DNA of 64,000 nucleotides from Acidobacteria bacterium 28-1. Lineage in GTDB: Bacteria; Acidobacteriota; Blastocatellia; Pyrinomonadales; Pyrinomonadaceae. The stretch is taken from positions 21,912 through 85,911 of the forward strand of contig MWYZ01000071.1 in the NCBI GenBank assembly GCA_002050365.1, written 5' to 3'. A program made the position numbers and the translations under genes. This document shows, piece after piece, positions 25,629-34,961 of the stretch; the first letter of the stretch is position 1; every line of letters begins with the position of its first letter. The notes beneath the pieces are model-generated. The model saw only the letters and a program-made list of their open reading frames with translations. It was not told the DNA's origin and searched no databases.

Positions 25629-27743
25629 ATGAAACATAAATTCTCTCTAATTCACAAAATCGCGGCGTTTTTGATGCTGACGGCAATGTTCAGTCCGATT
25701 TTTACGGTCGGCACAAACGCGCAAATGATGCGAAAAACGAGCGCGAAACTATTAACCGAAGACCAGAAAATACTTCACGTGCTTAATCGTTTGGGTTTCG
25801 GCGCGCGTGAAGGCAATGTCGAACGAGTCAAAGCAATTGGCATCAATAAATATATTGAACAGCAATTAAACGCGTCTGCGATAAGCGATTTGACGGCGGA
25901 GGCGAAGGTTAAAAATTTGGACGTTTTAAAAATGTCGAACGAAGAATTGTTTGCCAAATATCCGAATCAAGCAGCGGTTTTGCTAGCGGTCGCGCAGAAA
26001 AATAATTTGGATAAAGGCGATATAGCCCAACTCAAAAATAAAAATCGAGTTAAAGGCGACGAAATGAAAAACGCGGACGGCGCGATGATCTCAAGCGATA
26101 ACAAAAATGCCGACGCGAACGTCGCTCAACTGAGCGAAGCCGACCGCCAAAAATATCAACAGGAAATCGCTGCGCTTTACGCGAAATACAAACTCGGCAA
26201 ACCGCAGCAAATTACGCAGCAATTGAACGCTTCGCGCATTATGCGGGCGGTTTATTCCGAAAGACAGCTTAACGAAGTGATGGTTGATTTTTGGACAAAT
26301 CATTTTAACGCTTATGCCAACAAAGCTGCCACGCGATGGTTTCTGCCCGAATACGACCGTGACGTAATTCGCCCGAATGCTTTGGGAAATTTCAAAGACT
26401 TATTGACGGCGACGGCACAATCGCCGGCAATGCTTTTTTATCTCGACAATTTTCAATCGGTTTCGCCGGACGCGCAGACGGCTGGAAATAATCGCGGAAA
26501 ATATCCGAATCGCCGCTTGAATCAAACGAATCAAACGAATCAAATGAACGCGCAACGCCGCGAGCAACTTAAAAAACAATACGGCTTGAATGATGCGGAA
26601 CTCGACGCGCGAATTAAGCAAAATCAACAAAACCCGAAACAGCCGAAAAGAATGCAGCGCGGAATCAATGAAAATTATGCCCGCGAGATTATGGAACTGC
26701 ATACTTTGGGAGTCGAAGGCGGCTACACGCAAAACGACATTAAGGAAGTCGCGCGAGCATTTACCGGCTGGACAATCGTTGACCCGCGCGGTTATCGGCG
26801 CACATTTGCGAGTGTGGCAAACGGCACGGAAGACAAGCGCGCGACTCGTTTAATGCGTCTTGCAGGTTTACCGGAAGACGCCGAAAGCGGAACTTTCTTC
26901 TTCAACGAACGCGCCCACGACAAAGGCGAGAAAACGGTTTTGGGGCAAAAAATTAATGAAGGCGGAATGAAAGACGGTTTAAAAGTGATTGATGTTTTGG
27001 TTAATCATCCGTCAACCGCGAAATTTATCGCCCGCAAATTAGCGGTCAAATTTGTTTCCGATAATCCGAGCGAAGCCCTTGTCGGTCGCGTTGCGAAAGC
27101 GTTCCAAGATTCAAAAGGCGATATAAAGACGACTTTACGCGCAATTTTTACGGATAAAGAATTTTTCGCGGCGGAAAATTACCGCGCTAAAATTAAAACG
27201 CCGTTTGAAGTCGTCATCAGCGCGATTCGCACCGTCGGCGCGGACACTAACGGCGGACAAATTCAAGCGATGCTGGCGAAAATGGGCGAGCCGCTTTACG
27301 CTTATCAAGCGCCAACCGGTTATCCCGACACGGCGGAAGATTGGGTCAACACAGGCGCGCTTTTAGAGCGTCTGAATTTTGCCGTCGCGCTCGCCTCAAA
27401 TCGTATTCCGGGAACGCGCGTTAATCTGAAACAGTTTGAAGGAAAAGATAAATCGGAAATTCTAAATCGTTCGATTGCCGTAGTTTTAGACGGTGAAATC
27501 TCGCCGAATACAAAAGCCACGCTTTTGAAACAACTCGAACAACCACTTATCGAGCCGAAAATAGAAACAGTCGCGGACAATTCGGACGACGGCGACGCAA
27601 TGGAAAATACGGCGATGATGCAAAATCAAGGCGGCGGGCGCAATCGTCAGAGACAAGTTCGATTATTGCCGCCGAGCGGCAACGCGGAAGTCTTTAAGGT
27701 TGTCGGTTTGATTTTGGGAACGCCCGAATTTCAAAGACAGTAA
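25629..27743 (+). CDS. DUF1800 domain exported protein, 704 aa
   Basis: Secreted protein of unknown function found paired with DUF1501 proteins. Signal peptide 1-31 ending TNAQ. Family landmarks: HVLNRLGFGAREGNVERV (about 50-67), VMVDFWTNHFNAYANK (about 216-231), NENYAREIMELHTLGV with EVARAFTGWT (about 345-380), and HPSTAKFIARKLAVKFVSD (about 460). An Asn/Gln-rich insert (about 285-340, RRLNQTNQTNQMN) is low-complexity. Shares a leader motif with the DUF1501 gene downstream, although an oxygenase gene on the other strand separates them. Confidence 0.92.
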   Translation: MKHKFSLIHKIAAFLMLTAMFSPIFTVGTNAQMMRKTSAKLLTEDQKILHVLNRLGFGAREGNVERVKAIGINKYIEQQLNASAISDLTAEAKVKNLDVLKMSNEELFAKYPNQAAVLLAVAQKNNLDKGDIAQLKNKNRVKGDEMKNADGAMISSDNKNADANVAQLSEADRQKYQQEIAALYAKYKLGKPQQITQQLNASRIMRAVYSERQLNEVMVDFWTNHFNAYANKAATRWFLPEYDRDVIRPNALGNFKDLLTATAQSPAMLFYLDNFQSVSPDAQTAGNNRGKYPNRRLNQTNQTNQMNAQRREQLKKQYGLNDAELDARIKQNQQNPKQPKRMQRGINENYAREIMELHTLGVEGGYTQNDIKEVARAFTGWTIVDPRGYRRTFASVANGTEDKRATRLMRLAGLPEDAESGTFFFNERAHDKGEKTVLGQKINEGGMKDGLKVIDVLVNHPSTAKFIARKLAVKFVSDNPSEALVGRVAKAFQDSKGDIKTTLRAIFTDKEFFAAENYRAKIKTPFEVVISAIRTVGADTNGGQIQAMLAKMGEPLYAYQAPTGYPDTAEDWVNTGALLERLNFAVALASNRIPGTRVNLKQFEGKDKSEILNRSIAVVLDGEISPNTKATLLKQLEQPLIEPKIETVADNSDDGDAMENTAMMQNQGGGRNRQRQVRLLPPSGNAEVFKVVGLILGTPEFQRQ

Positions 27744-27747
27744 TTGT

Positions 27748-27814
27748 AATGGATAACGGATAATGGATAATGAATAATTTTCGGATTTTCATTATCCATT
27801 ATCCGTTATCCATT
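27748..27814. repeat. 27-bp inverted repeat of TGGATAA heptads
   Basis: Perfect 27-bp arms at 27748-27774 and 27788-27814 with a 13-nt loop; units TGGATAA CGGATAA TGGATAA TGAATAA. It begins 5 nt after the DUF1800 stop, and the far arm overlaps the TAA stop of the convergent oxygenase gene, so it probably terminates both. Confidence 0.9.
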
Positions 27815-28634
27815 ATTCATTTTCCTTCCCGCCTTCATAAATATCTTTCTTGCTCAAACCTTGTTTCACTACTTTTCGCAGAGCGGTTCGCAGATGACCG
27901 TCGGCGGTTGAGACGAGCCGTCGGAATTTCTGTTCGGGACGCGCTTGGAAAAATGTGATGTGTGAAGTTTCGTAGCCGTTTGGCGAATGCTGCGAGAAAT
28001 AATAATTCGAGATGCAGCAGCGCAAACCATCCGCTTTCACTTCATTGACTGAATGCCAGGATTTCTCGTTGGTTTCCATCAAAACCAACCGATTGAAAAG
28101 ACTTGGAATTACGATGACTTTCGTTATGTCATCGTTCCAAAGCTCTAAGTTTCCGCCGTTTTCCGCTTTCCATTCGGGCGTAACGTAATAAAGCAGATTC
28201 AGAACTCGATAATTTTTCTGCTCGTGGTCGTGCGAATTATCAATATGCGGATTGAGAAAATGTCCGTGCGCCATTGCGCTGATGCCGCCGGCGTAGAGAT
28301 GCGGGTCGCCAACCGCTTCTTTCTGTTCGGTAATGAGGGAAACCGCGTCAATTACTCGCTGGTCTTGAAATGCAAACGTCGCGTCGGCGATTAGCGGACT
28401 GAATTTATCTAGCGATTTCGACGTATATTTTTTTTCGCGGAAACTGTCGAGCAGACGCATTTCGTCAGTCGGCGGAAACGCTTCGTAAAGTTTTCGGGCG
28501 ATGTCTTCGGGAAAAAGATTGTCAATCGCCGCAAAGCGCGTCGGAATATTTTTAGCCAGATTAAAATCTTCACGCAGAGTGTCGGCATCTTTTTCGAGCC
28601 GTTCGACAATAATTTGAACGAGTTTTTCTTTCAT
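27813..28634 (-). CDS. 2-oxoglutarate/Fe(II)-dependent oxygenase (prolyl-hydroxylase-like)
   Basis: Non-haem iron dioxygenase of 273 aa from ATG 28634 (an upstream frame to 28676 lacks support). Iron ligands are visible as HIDNSHD (HxD, near residue 139) and the distal His in SWHSVNEV (near 200), with the 2OG-binding Arg region GLRCCISNYYF shortly after. The sequence ends inside the heptad repeat. It lies between the DUF1800 and DUF1501 genes on the opposite strand; hydroxylation of a secreted protein or small molecule is possible but not shown. Confidence 0.85.
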   Translation of the reverse strand: MKEKLVQIIVERLEKDADTLREDFNLAKNIPTRFAAIDNLFPEDIARKLYEAFPPTDEMRLLDSFREKKYTSKSLDKFSPLIADATFAFQDQRVIDAVSLITEQKEAVGDPHLYAGGISAMAHGHFLNPHIDNSHDHEQKNYRVLNLLYYVTPEWKAENGGNLELWNDDITKVIVIPSLFNRLVLMETNEKSWHSVNEVKADGLRCCISNYYFSQHSPNGYETSHITFFQARPEQKFRRLVSTADGHLRTALRKVVKQGLSKKDIYEGGKENE

Positions 28635-28720
28635 AAATTTTATTCTTAAAAATAATTTACAACGAACGGCGAACAAATTTCCAATGACGAAAATAAAAAA
28701 CTGACTTATTTTATTTCGGA

Positions 28721-28779
28721 CGCGTCTAAATTTCAGTTAAACGGATTTTAATTAAAAATCCTTATCTTACTTTTCGAGG
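28721..28779 (+). promoter_or_regulatory. Second copy of the DUF1800/DUF1501 leader motif
   Basis: CGCGTCTAAA at 28721-28730 and TTTTCGAGG at 28771-28779, upstream of DUF1501 (ATG 28794). Spacing is within 1 nt of that before DUF1800. Confidence 0.55.
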
Positions 28780-28793
28780 TTTTTTAAAAAATT

Positions 28794-30059
28794 ATGGACA
28801 GAAGATATTTTTTGAAGTCGAGCGGAATTACATTGGCGAGTTTCGGTTTGATGAGCGTTGCGCCGCAATTTCTGCATCAGTTTGCCAACGCGCAGACGTT
28901 AACGAACGCTTCCGGCAAAAAGAAAATTTTAATTACGATTTTCCAGCGCGGCGCGGTTGACGGCTTGAATATGGTCGTTCCCTACGGCGACGGGGATTAT
29001 TATAATCTGCGCCGCACGATTGCCGTCCAAAAGCCGAATCAAGCGGACGGCGCGATAAATCTCGACGGTTATTTCGGACTTCATCCGTCACTCAAACCGC
29101 TTGAAAAATTCTGGCAAAACAAACAACTCGCCGTTGTTCATTCGGTTGGCTCGCCCGACAACACGCGCTCGCATTTCGACGCGCAGGATTATATGGAAGC
29201 GGGGACGCCGGGCGTGAAATCAACCCGCGACGGTTGGCTCAACCGCGTTTTGCAAACCAGCAAAAAAGAAAACGAATCGCCGTTTCGCGCCGTTTCGATG
29301 ACGCAGCAACTTCCGCGCTCGCTTTACGGACGCGCTCCGTCGGTGGCGATGACGAATCTGGCGGATTTTGCCATTAACGCCGGAATCTATACGCAAAGCG
29401 TGCAAGGTGGTTTTGAAGGAATTTATCAACAAAATTCCAAAGATTCCCTGAACGAAACCGGCAAGGAAACTTTTGAAGCGGTCAACTTTTTGAAACAGGC
29501 AAATCCCGCGCAGTACCGAGCGGAAAACGGCGCACGTTATCCGAACAATCCGTTCGCCCAATCGCTTCTGCAAATCGCGCAATTGATAAAAGCCAATGTC
29601 GGTTTGGAAGTTGCTTTCACCGATACGCCCGGGTTGAATTGGGACACGCACGCCAACGAAGGCGGCGCACGCGGGCAAATCGCTAATTTATTAAATGGCT
29701 TCGGACAAGCTATCGCCGCATTCGCAACCGATTTAGGCAAGCGAATGGACGATGTTGTTATTTTAACAATGTCGGAATTCGGCAGAACCGTCAGAGAAAA
29801 CGGTTCGCGCGGAACAGACCACGGACACGCCAACTCGATGTTAGTTTTGGGAAATTCTGTTAAAGGCGGAAAAATATATGGCGATTGGAAAGGTTTAGCG
29901 AACGAAAATCTTTACGAAGGACGCGATTTGGCAGTTACAACTGACTTCCGCGACGTTCTCGGCGAAGTTGCTTTCAAACATTTGGGTAATAAAAGTCTCG
30001 ACAAGATTTTTCCCAATTATCCGACGAGCGCAACGAAGTTTCGCGGATTTATGAGCTAA
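28794..30059 (+). CDS. DUF1501 domain protein, Tat-exported, 421 aa
   Basis: Exported protein of the DUF1501 (sulfatase-like fold) family. The N-terminus has a twin-arginine motif MDRRYFLKSSG followed by a hydrophobic stretch ending FANAQ. Family landmarks: ILITIFQRGAVDGLNMVVPYGD (about 45-66), GSPDNTRSHFDAQDYME (about 120-136), VILTMSEFGRTVRENGSRGTDHGHA (about 320-344; quoted parts hold the metal-ligand-like Asp/His). In other bacteria DUF1501 and DUF1800 are adjacent; here they flank the oxygenase gene. Confidence 0.92.
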   Translation: MDRRYFLKSSGITLASFGLMSVAPQFLHQFANAQTLTNASGKKKILITIFQRGAVDGLNMVVPYGDGDYYNLRRTIAVQKPNQADGAINLDGYFGLHPSLKPLEKFWQNKQLAVVHSVGSPDNTRSHFDAQDYMEAGTPGVKSTRDGWLNRVLQTSKKENESPFRAVSMTQQLPRSLYGRAPSVAMTNLADFAINAGIYTQSVQGGFEGIYQQNSKDSLNETGKETFEAVNFLKQANPAQYRAENGARYPNNPFAQSLLQIAQLIKANVGLEVAFTDTPGLNWDTHANEGGARGQIANLLNGFGQAIAAFATDLGKRMDDVVILTMSEFGRTVRENGSRGTDHGHANSMLVLGNSVKGGKIYGDWKGLANENLYEGRDLAVTTDFRDVLGEVAFKHLGNKSLDKIFPNYPTSATKFRGFMS

Positions 30060-30070
30060 TTCTAAAAGAA

Positions 30071-30142
30071 TTTACAGGGATAAAGGGGATGGACAGGGAT
30101 AAAGAAAATAAAATCCCTATTCATCCCCTTTATCCCTGTAAA
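30071..30142. repeat. 21-bp inverted repeat between convergent genes
   Basis: Perfect 21-bp arms at 30071-30091 and 30122-30142, extended inside by GACAGGGAT / ATCCCTATT. Begins 11 nt after the DUF1501 stop. Unit ACAGGGATAAAG occurs twice in the left arm. Terminator-like. Confidence 0.85.
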
Positions 30143-30177
30143 TTTTGTTTTTAATATTTCGTCAAATTCAAAATTTT

Positions 30178-30729
30178 TCAGGATTTAAATTCGAGAAAAA
30201 CCCTGTTTGTAATCGTTCCCCACGAATCAATAAATCCCAAACCGTATTTCGTCTCACGACTATTAATTTCATTTGGATTTTTTCCTTCCGTAACTGTGCG
30301 ATTATTAAAAACGGCTTCGAGTTTTTCCGTTTCGCCGTTAGTAAAAACTTTCGTCGCCGTTAGCAGCGCACCTTCAATTCGCGCATCTTTGAGCGTGAAG
30401 TTTTGTTTCTTTGAGCTGTCAAAATCGGAATCGTAACCGCTTCCTTCGATTTTACCGTCAGCCGAAACGCGCAATTCAATTCGATAATCCGCTTGCGTAG
30501 ATTCATAAACGCCCGCGTAATCTCGGACATTATTTTTGACAACTGCTTCGTTTTTGATGTCTATGTATAATTCAAACGAAATATTCTTTTTCTCTTTTTT
30601 CTTGTATTTCGTTTTACTGAGTGCGGCGATTAAATTTTGCGTTTTTTGTTCGGCATCTTGAGCGAAAATGGTATCGCTTACTCCGATTGAAAGAACGAGA
30701 ACGACAATTAAAATAAAAATCCGTGACAT
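30178..30729 (-). CDS. Exported hypothetical protein, 183 aa
   Basis: Not recognised. Start ATG 30729 follows GAGGAGAAAAATTT; signal peptide 1-23 ending TIFAQ. The mature part is beta-rich: DYAGVYESTQADYRIELRVS, KIEGSGYDSD, and a motif NFTLKDARIEGALLTATKVF that suggests a lipocalin-like or small barrel fold. Stands alone, convergent with DUF1501. Confidence 0.7.
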   Translation of the reverse strand: MSRIFILIVVLVLSIGVSDTIFAQDAEQKTQNLIAALSKTKYKKKEKKNISFELYIDIKNEAVVKNNVRDYAGVYESTQADYRIELRVSADGKIEGSGYDSDFDSSKKQNFTLKDARIEGALLTATKVFTNGETEKLEAVFNNRTVTEGKNPNEINSRETKYGLGFIDSWGTITNRVFLEFKS

Positions 30730-30802
30730 AAATTTTTCTCCTCTGAAGATTGGTATTTTCACAATAAAAACACCGCGCAAAGCGGAGTTGTGACATAAAC
30801 CT

Positions 30803-31495
30803 TTACCTGATTTGTTTGTAGCCTTTTGCAAGAAGTCGAGGCGGCAAACCAACCCAATAAAGTCCCTGAAAAATTGACCAACGCATAAACGCCCAGACAA
30901 ACGAATGATTTTCAAATCTTCGGGAAGATGTCGTAACGGTCAGATTGATATGCACGAATTCTCCCTTTTTTAATAATCGCTTATATAAATCAACGTCTTC
31001 AAAAAGCGGCAGCGGTTTGAAACCTTTTATTTTCTCGTAAGTTTCGCGGCGCACAAACATTGCCGAATCGCCGTAAACTAACCCGATAGAGCTAAGTTGC
31101 GGGTATAGCCAAGTTAATAATCGCGCCCAACGCCGGTTGCCGTCGAAAACAATCTTGAAATTGCCGCCGACAATCTCCGCATAACGCATATATTGTTTGA
31201 TTTGTTTGCCGCAGCCTTGCACAGGGCGCGTATCGGCGTGGAGAAACCAGAAGATTTCGCCGGCGGCATGCCTGGTGCCTTCGTGAAGCTGCTTGCCGCG
31301 ATTTGCTTCCCCAAATTGCACAATACTAATTTTTTTTACTTTTTTATAATTTTCGGCAATCTCAATTGTTCGGTCAGTGCTTCCGCCATCAACGATAATA
31401 ATCTCATCAACATTAACCAGCCGCGAAAGCGCGTCAAGCGTTTTCTTTATCGTCAATTCTTCATTAAAAGTCGGGATGATGACGGAGAGTTTCAT
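30803..31495 (-). CDS. Family 2 glycosyltransferase, TIGR04283-like, 230 aa
   Basis: GT-A fold glycosyltransferase. Seen: SVIIPTFNEELTIKKTLDAL (3-22), nucleotide-binding IIIVDGGSTDRT (about 35-46), the DxD-type FLHADTRP (about 90-97) and the product-side motif PLFEDVDLYKRL (about 162-173). The GKQLHEGTRHAAGEIFWFLHA region is characteristic of the TIGR04283 subgroup, often near carotenoid or lipid glycoside genes. Substrate unknown. 5' end abuts a heptad inverted repeat. Confidence 0.88.
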   Translation of the reverse strand: MKLSVIIPTFNEELTIKKTLDALSRLVNVDEIIIVDGGSTDRTIEIAENYKKVKKISIVQFGEANRGKQLHEGTRHAAGEIFWFLHADTRPVQGCGKQIKQYMRYAEIVGGNFKIVFDGNRRWARLLTWLYPQLSSIGLVYGDSAMFVRRETYEKIKGFKPLPLFEDVDLYKRLLKKGEFVHINLTVTTSSRRFENHSFVWAFMRWSIFQGLYWVGLPPRLLAKGYKQIR

Positions 31496-31504
31496 AGAGC
31501 AGGC

Positions 31505-31606
31505 GGTAGGCAGCTGCAGTTGGCAGTCTAATTAGCAGAAATCACGTTGAGTTGAAAAGTTACGTTGGCTTTACTCAGCAATTTCTGCCAACTGCAACTG
31601 CCTACC
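31505..31606. repeat. 22-bp inverted repeat of GGCAG heptads
   Basis: Arms 31505-31526 and 31585-31606 with one mismatch; an inner pair GCAGAAAT/ATTTCTGC nests within. It begins 3 nt after the stop of the pyrE-like gene and reaches the start of the glycosyltransferase gene. Unit content is close to 45963-46073 (GGCAG-type) but not identical. Confidence 0.85.
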
Positions 31607-31608
31607 GA

Positions 31609-32220
31609 TTAGAATCTAACGGTTTCCACCGGTACATCGCTGCCTTCTGCCGCTTTCCATTCTTCTTGCGTATCGTAAAAATTGCAATCAAATTCGGCTA
31701 AAGATTGAATTTTGACACCATCATATTCACTTGGAGAATCTTCAAACCGCACAATCGCGCCGCAGCCGATGATTTCAGCGCCGAGACTTTTAACGATATC
31801 AACCGTTTCTTCAATCGCTTTGCCGGTGCGGATAAGGTCGTCCACGATGATGCACGGGTGAATATCGCCTTCTTTCAGATATTGGCGAAATTGCCGCTTG
31901 CCGCCTTCGATTTCCGCCCAGTAAATTTGCTCTGCGCCGAGGGCTTCGCGCACGGCAAATGCAACGGGAATGCCGCCCGGACTCGGACTAATAATCGAAA
32001 TTTTTGGCAGGCGGCTGGAAATCGCTTTGTCCATCCGAAACTTGCGGCTCAAACCGACTGACAAAACTCTTGAATTATCGTAAAAACGAAAGGCGAGCGG
32101 CATCTGAAAATAGCAAGAAGCGTGTTTGCCGTTTGGATAAACGAAATGTCCCTTCCGAAACGCGCCCGTATTTTCCAAAATCTGCATCACCGATTCCGAT
32201 GACGGAACTAAATCAATCAT
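31609..32220 (-). CDS. pyrE: Orotate phosphoribosyltransferase-like PRTase
   Basis: Type I phosphoribosyltransferase, probably making orotidine monophosphate from orotate and PRPP. 203 aa. The PRPP-binding motif is CIIVDDLIRTGKAIEE (about 127-142); the N-terminal hood reads LENTGAFRKGHFVYPNGKHA, which is OPRT-like, and ISPSPGGIPVAFAVREAL is the PPi loop region. Lacks some lysines of the classical OPRT flexible loop (EIEGGKRQFRQYL instead), so an OPRT-like paralogue with another base is possible. Confidence 0.75.
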   Translation of the reverse strand: MIDLVPSSESVMQILENTGAFRKGHFVYPNGKHASCYFQMPLAFRFYDNSRVLSVGLSRKFRMDKAISSRLPKISIISPSPGGIPVAFAVREALGAEQIYWAEIEGGKRQFRQYLKEGDIHPCIIVDDLIRTGKAIEETVDIVKSLGAEIIGCGAIVRFEDSPSEYDGVKIQSLAEFDCNFYDTQEEWKAAEGSDVPVETVRF

Positions 32221-32289
32221 TTACTTTCTCCTTTTGCTTAAAAATAATTTTCAATTTATACTACGAATCTTAGCGGTTTTGCATTTTAA

Positions 32290-32745
32290 TCACAAACCGT
32301 TTTTTAAAAATTTTTCGATGATTGATTTTTGCGTTTGATTCATCTTTTCGGGCATTTTATCAACTTTAAACCAACGAGCGGCGTTTATCTCGTGACTTTT
32401 GACAGAGGCGACACCGTTTGCTTTGGCGCGAAAGAGGATTTCGATGTGTCGATTAACAACACGCACTCGAATCATTTCCACCATTTCTAATTCTAAGCCT
32501 GTCTCTTCAATAAGTTCACGCCTGATGGCTTCGGCAGGCTGTTCGCCATAGCCGAGAAATCCGCCTGGAATTCCCCAACCCGAATCGGGACGCAAAACGT
32601 GGTCGAGCAAGAGAATTTCGCCGTTTTCATTTTCAATGATTGCTGCTACCGAAGCCGTAAATTTCGTTTGTGTAACGCGCACGATTTTCAGTCTGGCAAG
32701 CGGCGAAAGTTTTCTCCAGATTGACCCAATAATTTTTTTCATCAT
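32290..32745 (-). CDS. Nudix hydrolase, 151 aa
   Basis: Hydrolyses a nucleoside-diphosphate-linked substrate. The full Nudix box is present: GFLGYGEQPAEAIRRELIEE then TGL (G-x5-E-x7-REUxEExGU) at about 60-82. N-terminus is amphipathic (MMKKIIGSIWRKLSPLARLK) and C-terminus basic. Single gene; substrate unknown. Confidence 0.9.
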   Translation of the reverse strand: MMKKIIGSIWRKLSPLARLKIVRVTQTKFTASVAAIIENENGEILLLDHVLRPDSGWGIPGGFLGYGEQPAEAIRRELIEETGLELEMVEMIRVRVVNRHIEILFRAKANGVASVKSHEINAARWFKVDKMPEKMNQTQKSIIEKFLKNGL

Positions 32746-32881
32746 TTAAACAGACTTTAGAAGATAGTACTAAAACGTTTTCGTGGACAACAGATGTTGT
32801 CAAAAATATAATTAACATGTAAGCTAGATTGTTCAATCTTAATTCCAAAGCCAAACCATAACATTTTACTTGGAGATTTTA

Positions 32882-34885
32882 ATGTCAAAATCTATTCCAC
32901 TTGATAAAACTGTATTTACCATTTTCTGCTCTTTGTTTTTTTCCGTTTTGACTTTCGGACAAAGCGGCGATTTGCGTGGGGACTTAAATCGTTCGTTCAA
33001 AGAATTTAATTTAGTCCGAATTAACCAGCGAGCGGCTTTGCAACGAGTCGAATCCAACCAATCGTTAATAATTCCGACTGCCGAGAAAATTTTTGAGTTA
33101 ATCTTAACGCCGCGAGATTTGCGCGCGGGAAATTACCGGGCGGAAGATACGAACGCGAGCGGAATTCGTCAGATTGAAAAAAGCAAGGTTACGACTTTCA
33201 AAGGGAAAATCGCAGGTGAAACCGCTTCGGAAGTTCGTCTGACAATTGACGGCGCGAAAATCGAAGGTTACTTCTTTACCGCCAATGAAAAGTTTTACAT
33301 CGAACCGGCGCGAAAGTTTTCACGAAAAGCCAGCGCGGAAGATTTTGTCGTTTTCGAGGAAAAAGATTTATTAGAAACAGAAAGTTTTATTTGTCTTTCC
33401 GACATCGGAGACAAAATTGAGCGGGGCAAAGGAATGATTGCGTCCAGCGATTTTGCAAGCAATCAATCTATCAAAGTAATCGAACTCGCAACGGAAGCCG
33501 ATTTTGAATACGTTACTTTGTTGGGCGGAGCCAGCGCAGCCAACAATGAAATTTTGGGCATTTTGAACATGGCGGAGGGCGTTTTTCGAATCGAACTCAA
33601 TTTAACGATTAACGTGACTTACCAACACACTTGGTCAACTCCGGATTTGTTTTCGGGAGTTAATACGGAAACACTTTTGTTTTCTTTTAGAAATTATTGG
33701 AATGTAAATCATCCACTTGCACAATATCCCCGTGACACCGCGCATCTTTTTACCGGCAAGGCTTATGCCTTGTCGCAGGGTTATGCATTAATCGGAACAG
33801 TTTGTCGGAATTCAGCGGAGGCTTACGGGTTAAGCGGGATAGTTAATTGGGTACCGGGAAAATTTTTGATAACTACTCACGAACTGGCGCATAATGTAGG
33901 CGCATACCACGTTGACGCTTCGCAAAATTGCGGTAATTCATTAATGAACGCTATCTTGAGCGGAAGTACGCCGCTCAGTTTCTGCACCGCTTCGCGCAGG
34001 GAGATTACGAATTTTGTAGCTTTAAACGGCAGTTGTTTGAGTTCGCAAAACACCAATGTGAGTTTTGATTTCGATGGCGATGGAAAATCTGATTTAGCAG
34101 TTTTCCGACCGTCAAACGGCTTTTGGTATATTAACAAGAGCGCAAACAATTCTCTTGATTTCAGAATGTTCGGTTTGTCAACAGACCGGCTCGTACCGGC
34201 TGATTATGACGGCGACGGCAAAACCGATATCGCGGTTTATCGCTCAGGAACTTGGTATCGGTTGAAATCTTCGACTAATACTTTTGACGGTGTCGCTTTC
34301 GGCACGGCAAGCGACGTTCCCGCGCCGGCGGATTTTGACGGCGACGGCAAAGCGGATTTGGCAGTGTTTCGTCCTTCAAACGGTACGTGGCAACGGCTAA
34401 TGAGTCAAAATAATACTTATTCAGGCGTTCAGTTCGGCGGAAACGGCGATGTGCCGTTGGCGGCGGATTTTGACGGCGACGGTAAAGCGGACATCAATGT
34501 TTTTCGTCCCTCAAATGGCGGCTGGTATCGCTTGAACAGCAGCAACAACGTATCTGTCTCGGCATATTTTGGACAAAGCGGCGATAAACCTCTGGCAGCA
34601 GATTTTGACGGCGACGGTAAAGCTGATTTAGCTGTTTTCCGACCTTCGACAAGCAGTTGGCATCGAATAACAAGTTCAAACAACTCGTTCAGCACAACCG
34701 CTTTCGGTTTGCCAACCGACGTGCCGACACCCGCCGACTTTGACGGCGACGGCAAAACTGACATTTCGATTTTCCGACCGTCAAACGGAACTTGGCATCG
34801 TTTTAACAGCAGCAATGGCGCAATTGTCACTTATCTATTCGGCGCCGTGGGAGATGTTCCGGTTCCTTCTTTTTACAATCAATAA
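32882..34885 (+). CDS. Secreted metzincin protease with C-terminal FG-GAP/VCBS repeats
   Basis: Extracellular zinc protease, 667 aa. Start ATG 32882 (TTGGAGATTTTA upstream). Signal peptide 1-24 ending LTFGQ; propeptide-like region to about 165; metzincin zinc motif HELAHNVGAYH at 333-343 (HExxHxxGxxH), reprolysin/M12-type. From about 396 to the end there are six repeats of about 45 residues built on DFDGDGKxDLAVFRPSxGTW, an FG-GAP/VCBS-type calcium-binding beta-propeller. The same repeats end the gene at 39193-41439. A shared bidirectional terminator follows. Confidence 0.88.
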   Translation: MSKSIPLDKTVFTIFCSLFFSVLTFGQSGDLRGDLNRSFKEFNLVRINQRAALQRVESNQSLIIPTAEKIFELILTPRDLRAGNYRAEDTNASGIRQIEKSKVTTFKGKIAGETASEVRLTIDGAKIEGYFFTANEKFYIEPARKFSRKASAEDFVVFEEKDLLETESFICLSDIGDKIERGKGMIASSDFASNQSIKVIELATEADFEYVTLLGGASAANNEILGILNMAEGVFRIELNLTINVTYQHTWSTPDLFSGVNTETLLFSFRNYWNVNHPLAQYPRDTAHLFTGKAYALSQGYALIGTVCRNSAEAYGLSGIVNWVPGKFLITTHELAHNVGAYHVDASQNCGNSLMNAILSGSTPLSFCTASRREITNFVALNGSCLSSQNTNVSFDFDGDGKSDLAVFRPSNGFWYINKSANNSLDFRMFGLSTDRLVPADYDGDGKTDIAVYRSGTWYRLKSSTNTFDGVAFGTASDVPAPADFDGDGKADLAVFRPSNGTWQRLMSQNNTYSGVQFGGNGDVPLAADFDGDGKADINVFRPSNGGWYRLNSSNNVSVSAYFGQSGDKPLAADFDGDGKADLAVFRPSTSSWHRITSSNNSFSTTAFGLPTDVPTPADFDGDGKTDISIFRPSNGTWHRFNSSNGAIVTYLFGAVGDVPVPSFYNQ

Positions 34886-34903
34886 TTAAAATTCACAGAA
34901 AAT

Positions 34904-34939
34904 AAAAAAGGAAGCGATTTTTCGGTCGCTTCCTTTTTT
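34904..34939. terminator. Bidirectional rho-independent terminator
   Basis: 14-bp perfect stem AAAAAAGGAAGCGA / TCGCTTCCTTTTTT with 8-nt loop, ending in T runs on both strands; sits between the convergent protease genes. Confidence 0.92.
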
Positions 34940-34961
34940 ATTTTGCAGCTAAGCTCTCTAT

